From NCBI GenBank assembly GCA_012845835.1, contig JABAKD010000029.1, forward strand, positions 13,221,892 to 13,285,891: 64,000 nucleotides of DNA. The letters run 5' to 3'. Each line of letters opens with the position of its first letter. Position 1 is the stretch's first letter. Positions 42,401-52,321 of this stretch are shown here, in pieces. Under the pieces are notes generated by a model. It was given only the letters and a program-made list of their open reading frames with translations. It had not been told where the DNA came from and ran no database searches. A program made the translations under genes and the position numbers. Source of the stretch: Undaria pinnatifida. Lineage: Eukaryota > Sar > Phaeophyceae > Laminariales > Alariaceae.

Positions 42401-44649
42401 ATTTCAGCAGTCGACTATCATTAATACCCTAATAGTTCGTATCGTTTCCGTAGCTTAATATTACCCTCATCTCGTTTCGGCTCACCGGGGAGATACAACA
42501 CGGCCTCTCCGGCGCTTTCCCTTGCGTAGCGGTCCGACGGGCTCATCGGTCCGAGGTGCAAGGTGCAGTTGGGCATCACAAAGCTCAGACAGTACGTCTC
42601 GTCGATTGCAGCAGAGGTAACACAACCTCCCTGGGAGAGAGGGCGGGGTATGTTGCAGGGAGGCAATGGTAGATCGGGGGGGGGGGGGGGGGGGGTAATC
42701 AGTTGTTGCTTGCCTAGTATTTTGACCATTGAACACGCTTCCCTTTCGAAACGGAGCACCATTCCTACAAGTAATAGAGAAACATAGAGACACCCCCAAC
42801 GTTTGGGTGCTCAGTCCGTTTCTAGCATATACTATGTAAACACTTTCAGCTTCTCTTATCTCCTTCCTCTTTGGCCGTCTGTGGCATACATGTATCTCCT
42901 GATATGGCGATCGTTTTCTCGACACTATCTAGTGCACCAAACTTCTCCGTGTCACATCCGTCAACTTTGCCCATCTCCTCCCCCCACACATCCTGTCCCT
43001 CCTTGTACGGTTCACGTTCTTCCACAATGTGGGCTTCCTCTCGTCTTCTTTGTCACATGGGTACCTTTGCGTGCCGTCTTCCTCCTCCATCTGACTATTG
43101 GTACGCCTGTTTCTGCCTTCTGGCAGGTCCAGGTCCCCTGCACGAAAACGAAGTTTCGGCATTTTCGCGTAATTCATTGCGCCGTGCAAATACGTTTTCA
43201 TCCCCATCTCTTCTTTCAACCCCCCGTATACATCTAACTGTTCTTCCTCATAGCGCTAGCCTTTCTCTTACTTCTATCCTTCTTTTACTTCTGCCTTCCC
43301 CTCCCCCCAAACTTGTCTGCGGACAGTGCATTTTCTTGGTTTCCTTCTGGGTCTTTCCAATTGTTTTCGACCACGCTATCCCACCTTAGCGGGAGGGGGG
43401 GGGGGGGGGGGGGGGGGGTAGTTGGGTGGAGTAGTTGGGGGAGGGGGGCGGCGCAAAGTGCTGATGGGCATCACGGAGTTCAGGCAGAATGTCTCGTCCA
43501 TTACGGCAGAGGTAACACTTCCTCCCTGACTTTAAGGGGGGAGGGGGGGGGTTAGGGAGGCAAGATATGGGGGGGGGTGGTGAATTGTTGGGTTGACGGG
43601 GGGTAGGGGGTGTAGGTGGAGGGGGGGACTCATTGACCCGAGGTGCAAGGTGCAGTTGGGCACCGCAGAGCTCTAGGGCAGTACGTCTCGTCGATTGAAG
43701 GCAGAGGTAGCACTGCCTGCCAGAGGTCGAGTAGAGGGGCGGGGACCGTGCCTGTACAGAAACCCGCTGCGTTGTAAAGACAGCCCAAACACTACCGAAC
43801 AGTTCACAACGCAGAGCCCACACAGGCAGTCTAAAAACGAACACCAGACGCAGCACCCATCGCGAACAACAAGGTTGAGACTGGCACGGAACAACGATGC
43901 GGCAGTGCCGACGGACGATGGGACGGAGACTGAAGCAACAGCAATTCACTCACCTGAATGGGAAACTTCTCATCGTACATCTCGTACACCAGCGTCACCT
44001 CGCCGTCTCCGCTACCCTCTGCCTCAACCGCCCCCCCCGCGTCTGGCGCCACCACCTCACCCACCCCCCCTTTATCCTCCTCCTCCCCAATCGCCCGGTC
44101 CCCTCCTCCCTCATTGTCGTCTTGCCTTTCTTTTTTTGTATTCTTGTCTTGCTCTCCTTTCATACTTTCGCTCTCGCCTTCTCCCTTATCACCCCCCCGC
44201 TCCAGCTCCCCACCGTTAACACTACCATTCCCTGGCTGCCTGCCCGTTGTTGTTGATGTTGCGCCTCCTTCCTCTCTACTATCCCCCCCCGCGCATGCAT
44301 TTTTATCAATCGGCAACATTCCATTCCCGTCCGCTCCTGGAACTCCTCCATCTCCACTCCCTCCCGGGGATCCTCCATCCCCATCCCCTACTTGGGCCGA
44401 TGAGGCTTCCTCCCACGGCACCAACAGGAAACCCAAACGGTAGTGGGGCTTGCCGCGCTTGCGAGCGGTGGCTAGAGCTTCTAGAACGAACTTCGAAGAC
44501 GATTTTGCCGTTACAAAAACAGAACCGCCTCTTGGTTTTGGTCCTGCGGGTAGCTGATTGTTTTTTCCTCCGCTTTCTCCAGGATTGATCTCCCTTAGCG
44601 TCCAGCCCACGCGGACCCCCAGAGTAGCCGCCTGACTTTTGGGTGTCAC
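39334..44649 (-). CDS. PDZ-like domain protein, partial (three phase-matched exons)
   Basis: On the minus strand exons 44649-43954, 42630-42486 and 39447-39334 join with matching phases (0, then 1). The first starts inside what looks like a PDZ-like fold: SQAATLGVRVGWTLREI, then SVFVTAKSSSKFVLEALATA and RKRGKPHYRLGFLLVP. The middle part is a Gly/Glu/Asp-rich linker of roughly 120 residues. It then reads LVYEMYDEKFPIQ, GGCVTSAAIDETYC, LSFVMPNCTLHLGPMSP, EAVLYLPEDPPG, HGLVDGGTYWVYVSRSAEEE. PDZ-like modules bind peptide C-termini or lipids; the protein's role is unknown. The start lies upstream (no ATG in frame before a stop at about 44670), and the last exon found ends in phase 1, so more exons are missing. 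A Ty3/gypsy copy and two decayed exon copies lie in its introns. Confidence 0.6.
39713..39737 (+). repeat. tRNA T-arm-like sequence
   Basis: GTTGGGGTTCGAACCCCTCC has the stem and GGTTCGAACC B box of a tRNA T-arm. No D-arm or acceptor stem is visible nearby, so it is a fragment at best. Confidence 0.25.
40101..40715 (+). pseudogene. Ty3/gypsy integrase C-terminus with chromodomain-like module
   Basis: The frame reads STPLQRLEVEQITGHQTVRG, RGGVIAVLYKTHWAGLSEPS, WEREMDLHLSRSHILRYWAG, then PGYACVPRTDWLRRY and KGAHFWYKGDDGSW. The VLYKTHWAGLSEPSWERE part has the aromatic pattern of chromodomain-type tails of Ty3/gypsy integrases, which guide insertion to marked chromatin. A TGA at 40491 replaces an expected Trp codon (SW, stop, LGKIS). 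The same frame continues to a natural stop at 40713-40715 (DESRGAAVAS). Confidence 0.8.
40716..41578 (+). other. retrotransposon 3' untranslated region
   Basis: Non-coding internal sequence between pol and the 3' LTR. It contains a 46-bp tandem pair (CTGCCCCCCACGCCACACCG near 41288 and again near 41334), each unit able to fold through CTGCC/GGCAG. A purine-rich AGGGTGGG lies just before the LTR and could be the plus-strand primer. Confidence 0.55.
41579..41847 (+). repeat. 3' LTR, 269 bp
   Basis: Begins TGTTAAGATACGGCC and ends ATTTAACA; the ends TGTTAA and TTAACA are perfect inverted repeats. Inside are an 11-bp-arm hairpin (41685-41710, AGATCGGAGGC) and AATAAA (41741-41746), suitable for the polyadenylation site. 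Confidence 0.8.
42115..42185 (+). repeat. interstitial telomere-like repeat
   Basis: CCTTAGCGTTAGCGTAAGGG followed by TTAGGGTTAGGGTCGCG. Only two perfect TTAGGG units. Such short blocks also occur inside the MITE-like elements, so this does not indicate a chromosome end. Confidence 0.6.
42269..42470 (+). repeat. tandem repeat of about 30-40 bp
   Basis: CAGTAGCCTACGAATACCCT, AATCTAAGTT repeated four to six times with divergence, between the retrotransposon and exon b of the PDZ-like gene. Confidence 0.7.
42486..42630 (-). CDS. PDZ-like gene, exon b
   Basis: The acceptor CTCTCTCCCAG precedes GGAGGTTGTG. It codes for GGCVTSAAIDETYCLSFVMP, NCTLHLGPMSPSDRYARESA, GEAVLYLP and ends CCCG then GTGAGC. 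A run of about 17 C (minus strand) lies 48 bp upstream of the acceptor. Confidence 0.7.
43452..43525 (-). pseudogene. decayed copy of exon b, number 1 (frame open)
   Basis: The acceptor-like AAAGTCAG precedes GGSVTSAVMDETFCLNSVMP, then ISTLRRP, in the same phase as exon b and without a stop over 27 codons. After that it runs into a C tract with no clear donor. It is preceded (minus strand) by C-rich sequence, as is exon b. Confidence 0.65.
43628..43716 (-). pseudogene. decayed copy of exon b, number 2
   Basis: Starts SATSAF, shifts frame by small insertions through IDETYC, and ends VPNCTLHLGSMSP. The insertions total three bases but create a TAG in the restored frame. Confidence 0.65.
43954..44649 (-). 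CDS. PDZ-like gene, exon a (5' end uncertain)
   Basis: A 232-codon open stretch ending EMYDEKFPIQ, then donor GTGAGTG (phase 0). The upper boundary is placed at the last plausible splice position before an in-frame TAA; the GTG there is not a start codon. CCTAAG then GTGACACC could be the acceptor, but its pyrimidine tract is poor. Confidence 0.6.
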
Positions 44650-45400
44650 CTTAGGTTGCGGCCGTGACGGTTATTTTGTTCTCTCAGAGAGCAGTAAACA
44701 GGCGGGTGTTGGCTTACATAGCACTAGCTACCCATTAGACCACAAAGAACGTAACGCGAGTACGCTATATAGTCGCCATCAGCGGGCAGGAACGGGAGCT
44801 AGGGCTGTGCAGACCTTGGCCTAGCTTAAACATGATATTTGATGTATTCGACGTTAAGCTCTAACCCTAATCCTGGCCCTATCCCCGACCGCCGTGAAAA
44901 AAAAGCGGTGAAGGTGTACATATATGCTGAATAGTTAGTGTGGACTATGGACCATTTTGTCGACACCGGGTCAACACCTTGACTATCGCGGATTGAGAGC
45001 GGCGATTCATGCGACGGCAAGCGTGCTGTACACGTGGCAGGTCTTTGAAGGCCCAACGACGCACACTATCAACGACACCAAACACGAGGTCGTTCACCCC
45101 CCCCCCCCCCACCCCCTGCCCCGTTAGTTGGCGAAACACGAAACAAACGGTGTCTAAAACGGTGTCTATAGTGCATATCTGACAGCAGACGCGAAATGTG
45201 ATCGGGTTAGAAGTTTTTGACCCAAATTAATCGAACTCACGGGGCCCTTCAAGCAGGGAACTACTCGATATCGCTCACATACCACCTTTAGTGTTATTTA
45301 TAGTGTACTCTGTCGCATATTGTTGATAGTGTTTTCTTACTCGATACATATATCGCAACGGGGGATAGCTTGTCAAGACCAAGGGTGCGGTATGGTATTA
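44650..45400. other. no gene recognised
   Basis: A minus-strand frame (45139-44945, ending LTRCRQNGP) is open and looks weakly coding, but I could not link it to exon a of the PDZ-like gene. Confidence 0.35.
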
Positions 45401-45404
45401 GCAG

Positions 45405-45600
45405 GGGGGATGTTATGGTGGTGTTATGGTGGTGTTATGATGCTGGTGTTATGATGGTGTTATGACGATGTTATGATGATGTTATGATGATGTTATGATG
45501 GTGGTACGATGATGTTATGATAATGTTATGATGATGCTATGATGATGTTATAATGATGTTATGAAGATGATGTTATGATGATGTTATGATGATGTTAATA
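45405..45600 (+). repeat. (GTTATGATGAT)n minisatellite
   Basis: About 18 units of GATGTTATGAT with 9-12 bp spacing and small variants. Confidence 0.9.
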
Positions 45601-45761
45601 CCCCCATGCTGACGACTACCACTATTAATACTGACTATTTTCTTTGTACCTTGCGGACGAAAATAATTTCGGAGTTTTTTTTGGACGCAGAGTAGCTTAG
45701 CGTTCCGTTGCGGATCCTTATCGCAAATCTAGAACAGAGCGAACCTTCAAGGTCGCAAATG

Positions 45762-46052
45762 AACGGGGGGGTGACTGGCACGAGCGACTCCGAGCCGCAA
45801 AAAAAAGAAGGCTCCCAAAACAACATAACCCCCCAACCGTAGCCTTGGTCGCCAGTGATACATTGGCGTTGTCGTATCGGGATACCGGGATGGCGGAGAT
45901 CGGTCTCGCCTAATTCCCGTCTTTCTTTTCTCTGGGACGCCTTCTCTTTTGGAACTCCAGGTTATCAACGGCACGGTAGGGGGGGATTATGTTGTTTTTG
46001 GGACCTCTTTTCACAGCGGCTCGGGGTCACTCACGCTAGTAACCCCCCTGTT
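45762..46052. mobile_element. 291-bp inverted-arm (foldback) element
   Basis: Two 83-bp arms (45762-45844 and 45970-46052) are imperfect reverse complements: outer ACGGGGGGGTGACTGGC against GCTAGTAACCCCCCTGT, middle GACTCCGAGCCGC against GCGGCTCGGGGTC, inner CAACATAACCCCCC against GGGGGGATTATGTTG. There is no coding capacity. The arms are related to those at 57696-57952, with the inner and outer ends exchanged. Confidence 0.7.
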
Positions 46053-47261
46053 TCTTCGCTGTCTGAAGCGTCCATGAATGCTTTTACTGTGGTTTGAGAT
46101 AGGAACCCACAATAGCATGGTAAGCTACCACGTTGCGCCTAGGCTAATGCCTAAACTATTTTTTCTCTTGAAGTACAGAGACACCCGTGCAAGTGGCGCA
46201 AGCCCGGTAATGAAAATGGAAAATGGAGGTACCGCCCCCCCCTCCCCCCCCTCCCCCGCTTCTTTCGTAGACATGGTCAGAGGAGCCGAATGAGAAGGCG
46301 CAATCAACACATACCCAGGCCACAAGATTGTTAATCGGGTTTGTCTTCCATGTTTTCGCAACGTCAGTATTTGAGCGGGGTATCCACAGCTGCTCATGTG
46401 AGGAGCTTCACCGAAGTTGGCATCCCTACAGCAGCATACGCCAGTAGAAACAGTCTTCCGCCAGGGAACATTCTGTTGTCGGACAATGAGGCCGGAGCAA
46501 CCAGCATCTCAGCAAGACGTGCGTGTCTATCGTGCATGCATGACAGCAAACAAACGTCGGCCACAGGTGATGGGCGCTAACGCGATGCCGATACTGTCAT
46601 GTCCTTCCAGAGTATTAATAGTATGACGACATCTCACCTTGCTCAGGAAGCCTCCCAATCGATGACAAAAACGCCGTAATGCCAACCAAACAATAATAAA
46701 AAGCAACCAACCGATCAATCGATCAATCAATCAATCGATTAATCAATCAATCAATCAATCAATCGAACAGCCAATCAATCGATCAATCAAACAACCAATC
46801 AACCAATCAAGATATACATCAATCAATCCATCAATCAATCAAACAACAAGCCACCCACACCTGGCGGGTGATTATGCGATGATCCCGGTCCAGACGTAAA
46901 TGTGAAGACCGCTATGAATATGTTGCTAATATACAACGACTCAAACGACCTTTACATGCCTTTTTCTCGAGTAGTACTTGTACAACAACCTGTCACCTGG
47001 CTCACGATGCTCCCATGAACAGGGAAAACACAACATCTCACCTTTATTCACAATCCCCTCCCAACTGAGAAGGTATTTTACATCATCCCACCTGACTGAC
47101 AACCCCGCCATCGGCGAAGGAAACACCGAGCAAAGTCCGACCATCGGCCTCGATAGTAACAAACTCCGGCTCCTTGGAGACAGTGTGATGCGAAACTGTT
47201 GACACGGTGGTCACCCGGGCTCCCGCCGCCGTTATTATCTGTTAAGGGCAGAATTGTCGAC
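46053..47261. other. no gene recognised; includes (AATC)n array
   Basis: A tetranucleotide (AATC)n array with CGAT variants lies at 46706-46850. The rest shows no supportable gene. Confidence 0.6.
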
Positions 47262-48175
47262 ACCAGGGGACAGGGGGCAGTGGACATGGGACAGGGGGCA
47301 TGGGACAGGGGACAGGGGATAAGAGACAGGGGGAAGGCAGGGGACAAGGGGCAGGGGACAGGGGATACGCGGTAGGGGACACAGGATAGGATACATAGGA
47401 TAGGAGGCAGGAGGCGGGGAACGGGGGACAGAGGGCAGGGAATGAGGGGAAGGGGATAGGGAACGGGGCGTACGAGACAGGGGATCGGGGACGGGGGACA
47501 GAGGACAAGAAACCGGGTATAGAGGGCAGGAGACAGGGGACAAGAGACAGGGGGCAGGGGGCAGGGGGCAGGAGGCAGGGGGCAGGGAACAGGGGACACG
47601 AGGCAGGCCACAGGGGGCAGGGGGAAGAGGATAGGGGGTGGGGGACACAGGATAGGAGGCATGGGACATGATACATGGGACAGGGGGCGAGAGACGGGGG
47701 ACGGGGGGCGGTGGACAGGGAACGGGGGGCAGGAGATAGAGAACGGGGGGCAGGGGACGGAGAATCGGGGACGGGGGACAGGGGACAAAGAACACCACAT
47801 ACGGGACAGGGGACATTGGACAGGGGACAAGGGACAATGGACAATGGACAAGGGATAAGAGACAGGGGACAAGGGATAAGAGACAGGGGACAGGGGATAA
47901 GAGGCAGGGGATAGGGGACAGGGGACCAGCCGGGGGCGGCGGGCAGGGGACAGGGACAATGAGTGGGCAGAGGACGTGTGGCAGGGGACAAAGGATGGGG
48001 GGCAGGGCACAGGGGCAAGGGACAAGTGATATGCGTCAGGGGACAGGGGACAGGGGACAGGAGACAGAGAATAGGGGACAGGGGACAGGGCATAAGGCAT
48101 AGGGGACAGGGGGCAGGAGTCAGGGAACAGGGGACAGGGACAGGGCATAGGGCACAGGGGACAGGGGACAGAGTC
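47262..48175 (+). repeat. heptamer array (GGGGACA)n, about 0.9 kb
   Basis: Roughly 130 units of GGGGACA or GGGGGCA with variants. Because 7 bp times 3 is 21 bp, every minus-strand frame reads a Pro/Cys/Leu/Ser heptapeptide repeat (PCPLSPV) and stays open for 200-356 codons. No flanking exon or domain argues that it is translated. Confidence 0.9.
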
Positions 48176-50175
48176 ATGTGAGGTCGGGGAGTCGACGTTG
48201 CCATTTCGTTCAGGTTTGGCATCGGAGCATCGACCGTTCAGAGTGGGTCAACGGAAGTATGTTATCATCTCTCAAAGACGTATGCTACGGTGCGAGGGCG
48301 CACCTGATTTTTCTAAAGTGCCTCTTCCTTGAGGAGCTGTGTACTGTATACTATACAGTAATACCTCGCGCAAGAACATGCCAGCTAGCACTTCAAGCAA
48401 AACCGGGGAGCGAGCGATGAGCGAAAGGGCTTGCTTGGCTTGCGTCTCGCCGCAAAAGCCAATAAATCTGGTACCTGGCACCGGTTAATATATGTATTAC
48501 ATCTACTGATGCATATGCGGTGAATGTGCGTGTGTTGCCTATCTCGTTTTACTTACTAACAGTCGCCAACAATCCGTCGGTGCCGGATGACGGCTTCCGG
48601 CTTCCGATAAGATCGCACGTTCTCGGACCCCAGATTGTGATGCTCTGAGATATCTGTCTGGTACACCATTTGGACGAACCACTGAGCTAGCATTCAGCTC
48701 CGCTCGTGCTTGATGAAGGCTTCTCTTGGATATGCACCATGCCCACTGAGGTAGCAAAGCTGAGTGCAGTATGGACTCTTCAGCCGAACCATTATTAATA
48801 ACTAATTCTTGGTAACAGCAATCATGCGGGGTTGGGTATCCCATCGCCGACTCACGACTGCGACAACTTCTCTTCGTGTCTTTCGTATCAGGTAGCGTGC
48901 AGTACGTTGGGGCAAGGTTAGTCCGACGGCGCACACTACGCAAGAGCAAACGATAGAAGTGCCTTGAGGCAACGCGAGAGGTGCTCCTACAGGGAGAGCA
49001 TTTTTAAATTTCAGTCACCTGAATCTACGGAGACTCCACGACCGCTTTTGGTACAAGATACGATATCCAACACTTGTACGACGGCTACCGTTCATACAAA
49101 TCAATCTTCACTAGAAGACATGACTTTGCAACAGTAGAAAGTGTACCGTCGACCCGCAATTATCGTCGTATTTGTATTTGTATTACAAATCGTAAGAGTA
49201 CGTGATAGGCCTGCAGGTACGAAGTAGTACTGTATCTATAGTATATAGTCGACCTCTAGACTAGACCAGCAGCGTTCTGTGCAGATCTATTGCCCGTGCA
49301 GCCACGCGGCACATGTACTCCCGTGCGTAGTAGCCTGTGATATTGTCCCCCGCCTTCGTGCTAGACACGACACGTGCATGTGGCTCTTCAGCGGCAAGAG
49401 TAACAAGAGTACAAGGTCAGGCACAGTTCGCAATTGTTCGGGACGACGCTGAAGATAACCTGGACGCGTCTGGTGTTTGCTGATGAGAGTGGTATCTACA
49501 TCAAGCTTCGTACCATAGAGGCTAGAGCCGCAGCGTCCTGTGCAGAGAGAGAGGGCTTCTACCGATACATGCGGCTGTGACACTCGTACTCTCGAAGTCT
49601 TCGACGCTATTGTTCCTACCTTCGTGCTATTAATAGACGCGGCATGTGCTGGTGGTGGTGCTGCTCCAGGTGTGGTCGCAGACTTTGCTTTTGTTCTTGT
49701 TGTTGCTGCTGCTGTTGTTGTTGTTGTTGTGGCACCGCGTGCTGCTGATGATGCTGGTGCTGCTGCTTTTTCTGGCATGCCGAGCGGCGGGTGCTGAAGG
49801 CACGTACGTGGTATACTTCGAACAGACTCGTACACCGGCGTATGCGATTATTACTACAATTAAGTACTAATAATTTGAGCACGCCATATCGATGCTCGAT
49901 GCCGGTATTATACAGGTATGCATGCACTGAATGAAGGTAAATATGGCGAACTCGTCTTCGTCGCGTCTCATCCACGACTACGTACGCAGTGCGTACTACT
50001 ACAACTAGCTGTCTAGATCTTTAGTCTATGGACTACGTGTAGATAAAAGGCGGCGAAATAAATGATTTCGAAACGGCATCGACCATACGTATAAAAAATA
50101 AAAATTGAAGCATACGACCTGGTTGTTTTCAATGGCTCGGGTGTTATTTTATACCTTTGGTTAAGATTGAAAAAC
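48176..50175. other. no gene recognised
   Basis: Contains a diverged tandem duplication around CAGCGT(T/C)CTGTGCAGA (49268 and 49529) and a GTT/GCT-rich stretch (49690-49775) that reads polyglutamine on the minus strand. A 182-codon minus frame (49835-49287) overlaps it without domain support. Confidence 0.4.
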
Positions 50176-50238
50176 GTCAGATGTGAGTACAACCGATTGG
50201 ATGGTTGAAACTCAACTTTGCAAGCTGCATGGTACATG
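50176..50238 (+). repeat. 50-nt foldable dispersed repeat
   Basis: GTCAGATGTGAGTACAACCG to CTCAACTTTGCAAGCTGCAT, then GGTACATGTA; nearest relative of the copy at 1275. Confidence 0.7.
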
Positions 50239-50352
50239 TAGTCTAGTCTACATCTCCATGTTTCACTAATTTCTATTTTTATAAAAATATTTTATCTTGC
50301 TTTTCGTCTGCTGGAGAGCTTGCCTATAGTATAAGTGACTAATTTTGAAGGA

Positions 50353-50407
50353 CGTCAGCCGTGAGTTCGACGAATTTCAGGTCAATACTCATCTTTGCAA
50401 GCTGCGT
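50353..50407 (+). repeat. 50-nt foldable dispersed repeat
   Basis: GACGTCAGCCGTGAGTTCGA to ACTCATCTTTGCAAGCTGCG, only 115 bp from the previous copy and in the same orientation. Confidence 0.7.
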
Positions 50408-50709
50408 TGTTGGTACTTGTAATATGCTAGTCTATACAAGGGGCTACGCCGGCGGCCTGGACGGCCGCCGGTCGCAGCGCAGGATAGTAAATATTAAGAG
50501 GGTAAGAAGTAATGCCAAGAGTTAGACGAAGTTTGTTAATTCATATAATATGGGAGATACTGGAAAGTTTTAAGGGAAAATGCCGACAAATTTTTCCCGA
50601 TTTCCCGTGTGCGGCGGAACAATGCGAGAAGGCAGCCTGGAAATTATGGGAGAGCATGGCGGTTCACCCCAGCTTGGTGACGCTCTGCTTTGCTACGCAG
50701 AAAGGCGCG

Positions 50710-51150
50710 GCCACAGCTGCTGCTGTGCATATACCATTTGTAGCTTCGTGATGCTGCTGTGCATATACCATTTGTAGCTTCGTGATGCTGCTGTCCATAT
50801 ACCATTTAAAATTTGTAGCTTCGTGATGCTGCAGGCTCATCATAGCTTCAGCTACTGCTGTACATCATGTACACATGTACGTGCTGCTGTAGACTACCGG
50901 GGGTTCAAAAATATTGAGAGTTCGCAGTTCTCCACGACGCCTAGCTGCTGCTGTGCATATACCATTTGTAGCTTCGTGATTCTGCTGTGCATATACCATT
51001 TGTAGCTTCGTGATGCTGCTGTGCATATACCATTTGTAGCTTCGTGATGCTGCTGTGCATATACCATTTGTAGCTTCGTGATGCTGCAGGCTCATCATAG
51101 CTTCAGCTACTGCTGTACATCATGTACATGTATACATGCTGCTGTAGACT
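50710..51150 (+). repeat. 34-bp minisatellite in a duplicated block
   Basis: Units of GCTGCTGTGCATATACCATT, TGTAGCTTCGTGAT occur about three times at 50715-50830 and four to five times at 50945-51085. Both runs end in GCAGGCTCATCATAGCTTCA, GCTACTGCTGTACATCATGT, so the whole block is duplicated. The unit includes the TACTGCTGTA-like motif discussed in the findings. Confidence 0.85.
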
Positions 51151-51167
51151 TCGCAGTTCTCCACTAC

Positions 51168-51535
51168 GCCTGGGTGGCATGTGTTCTCGGGGATTACGAA
51201 CTTTTCTTCCCCAGATCCTAGCACAAACCTCGCTTAGTGGCCTTTACAATGGCGACGCCGGCCAGGTAATCGACCCCCCCCCGTGTGTCGGAGGTCAGAG
51301 AACACGTACCGAAGAAATAACGCGAAGACATTAGCCCTGTGTGCAGACTACGCATCAAACGTCTCACAGGGCACGATTTTTCGGAGATCTCGTCGTAGAT
51401 CTCGACGTCGAGGCCTCGCGCGCGCGCTACGGCGCCGAGCGGGCGGATCAGCTGAGCCGGTGGTTGCAGGCGAGGCGGGGGCACGCCTCAGCGAAGAAAC
51501 CGCGCGGAAAGGCGGTCAGAGGCGGGAGATATCCG
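51168..51535. repeat. low-copy duplicated segment, copy B (possible pseudogene)
   Basis: Partner of 2245-2665. It starts GCCTGGGTGGCATGTGTTCT and shares the GGCGACGCCGGCCAGGTA block and GATTTTTCGGAGATCTCGTC onwards. The + frame reads DLVVDLDVEASRARYGAERA, DQLSRWLQARRGHASAKKPR. The - frame reads AQLIRPLGAVARARGLDVEI, YDEISEKS. Either could be the former coding strand. Confidence 0.45.
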
Positions 51536-51604
51536 CAGACGTGAGGATGTGCATATGTGACAAGCGAACTAAGATATATAGATTTATATGTTGCTCTTAA
51601 TACA

Positions 51605-52170
51605 GCATTTATTATTATTATTATTTTTGCCCTCCGACAATGTAGCGTAGATGCCTTTCCGATATAAATCGAATATCCTTTCTTAAAGCAGCAGTAGCAC
51701 CTAATATGAAGTCGAATGATCGCACCATAATGCAGTGGTATCTTCCGCCAACCATTCGCCCATTTCCTTTCCCCACATCTTCTCCTTTTATCTACTATTT
51801 CCTTTCCCTATATATACCTGGTATGTTATAGCTGAGAGTCTACCTTAATCCTCATCAACATTGCCACCCCAGGCCAGTGGCCTTAGTCCTCCCGATTCTT
51901 CCTCCCTTCCCCTCGCGGCCTGACGATCCCTCAGAGATAGTCTATATCGATGAACTCTACGCGAAATCGCGACCTGAGTGGTCACAGAGATGATTTGGAA
52001 TAGTCGCTCCTTGCACACGCCTTTCCGCGCTAGAGACGATGCGTCCGTCCCTCCAACGATGCTTGCCGCTACCTGATCTATCAGGTCGCTGCCTTCTTTA
52101 CCGAGGCGCCCAAAGCTTTCCACCGCGAGGGTGGCGAGTTTGTAGCTGCGTTCGTCGAAGGACACCTGTC
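51605..52170 (-). pseudogene. LINE 3' end, copy B
   Basis: The minus strand is open from 52165 to 51845: SFDERSYKLATLAVESFGRL, GKEGSDLIDQVAASIVGG, RKGVCKERLFQIISVTTQVA, ISRRVHRYRLSLRDRQAA, ending GGNVDED and a stop. About 200 bp of shared 3' untranslated sequence follows, ending GGGCAAAAATAATAATAATA. That (AAT)n tail is typical of the 3' end of some non-LTR elements. The element is 5'-truncated within ORF2. Confidence 0.6.
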
Positions 52171-52239
52171 CCGGACGAGCGTAGTGGTATTTGTTCGAGA
52201 ATTCAAGTCAGCTACTCCCACCCCAAAAATAATAAAAAC

Positions 52240-52300
52240 TCTGTGGGACACGAACCCACGGTTCCAAATTGATACGTACGCTGTCACTCTAATATTTAAA
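52240..52300 (-). repeat. tRNA 3'-half-like fragment
   Basis: The minus strand reads CCGTGGGTTCGTGTCCCAC, a well-paired T-arm, then AGAGTTTTT, which could act as a pol III terminator. Upstream sequence does not form a D-arm, so it is not called a functional tRNA. Confidence 0.35.
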
Positions 52301-52321
52301 TGCATGCATATATTTTCAGGA

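Noticed and set aside
47078..48222. Long Pro/Cys/Leu/Ser-repeat proteins of 200-356 residues
   Set aside because: They arise from a 7-bp repeat that keeps all three frames open; there is no start context, exon or domain outside the array.
49616..49975. Polyglutamine transcription-factor-like ORF
   Set aside because: The glutamine run comes from a GTT/GCT-rich simple repeat and flanking residues show no domain.
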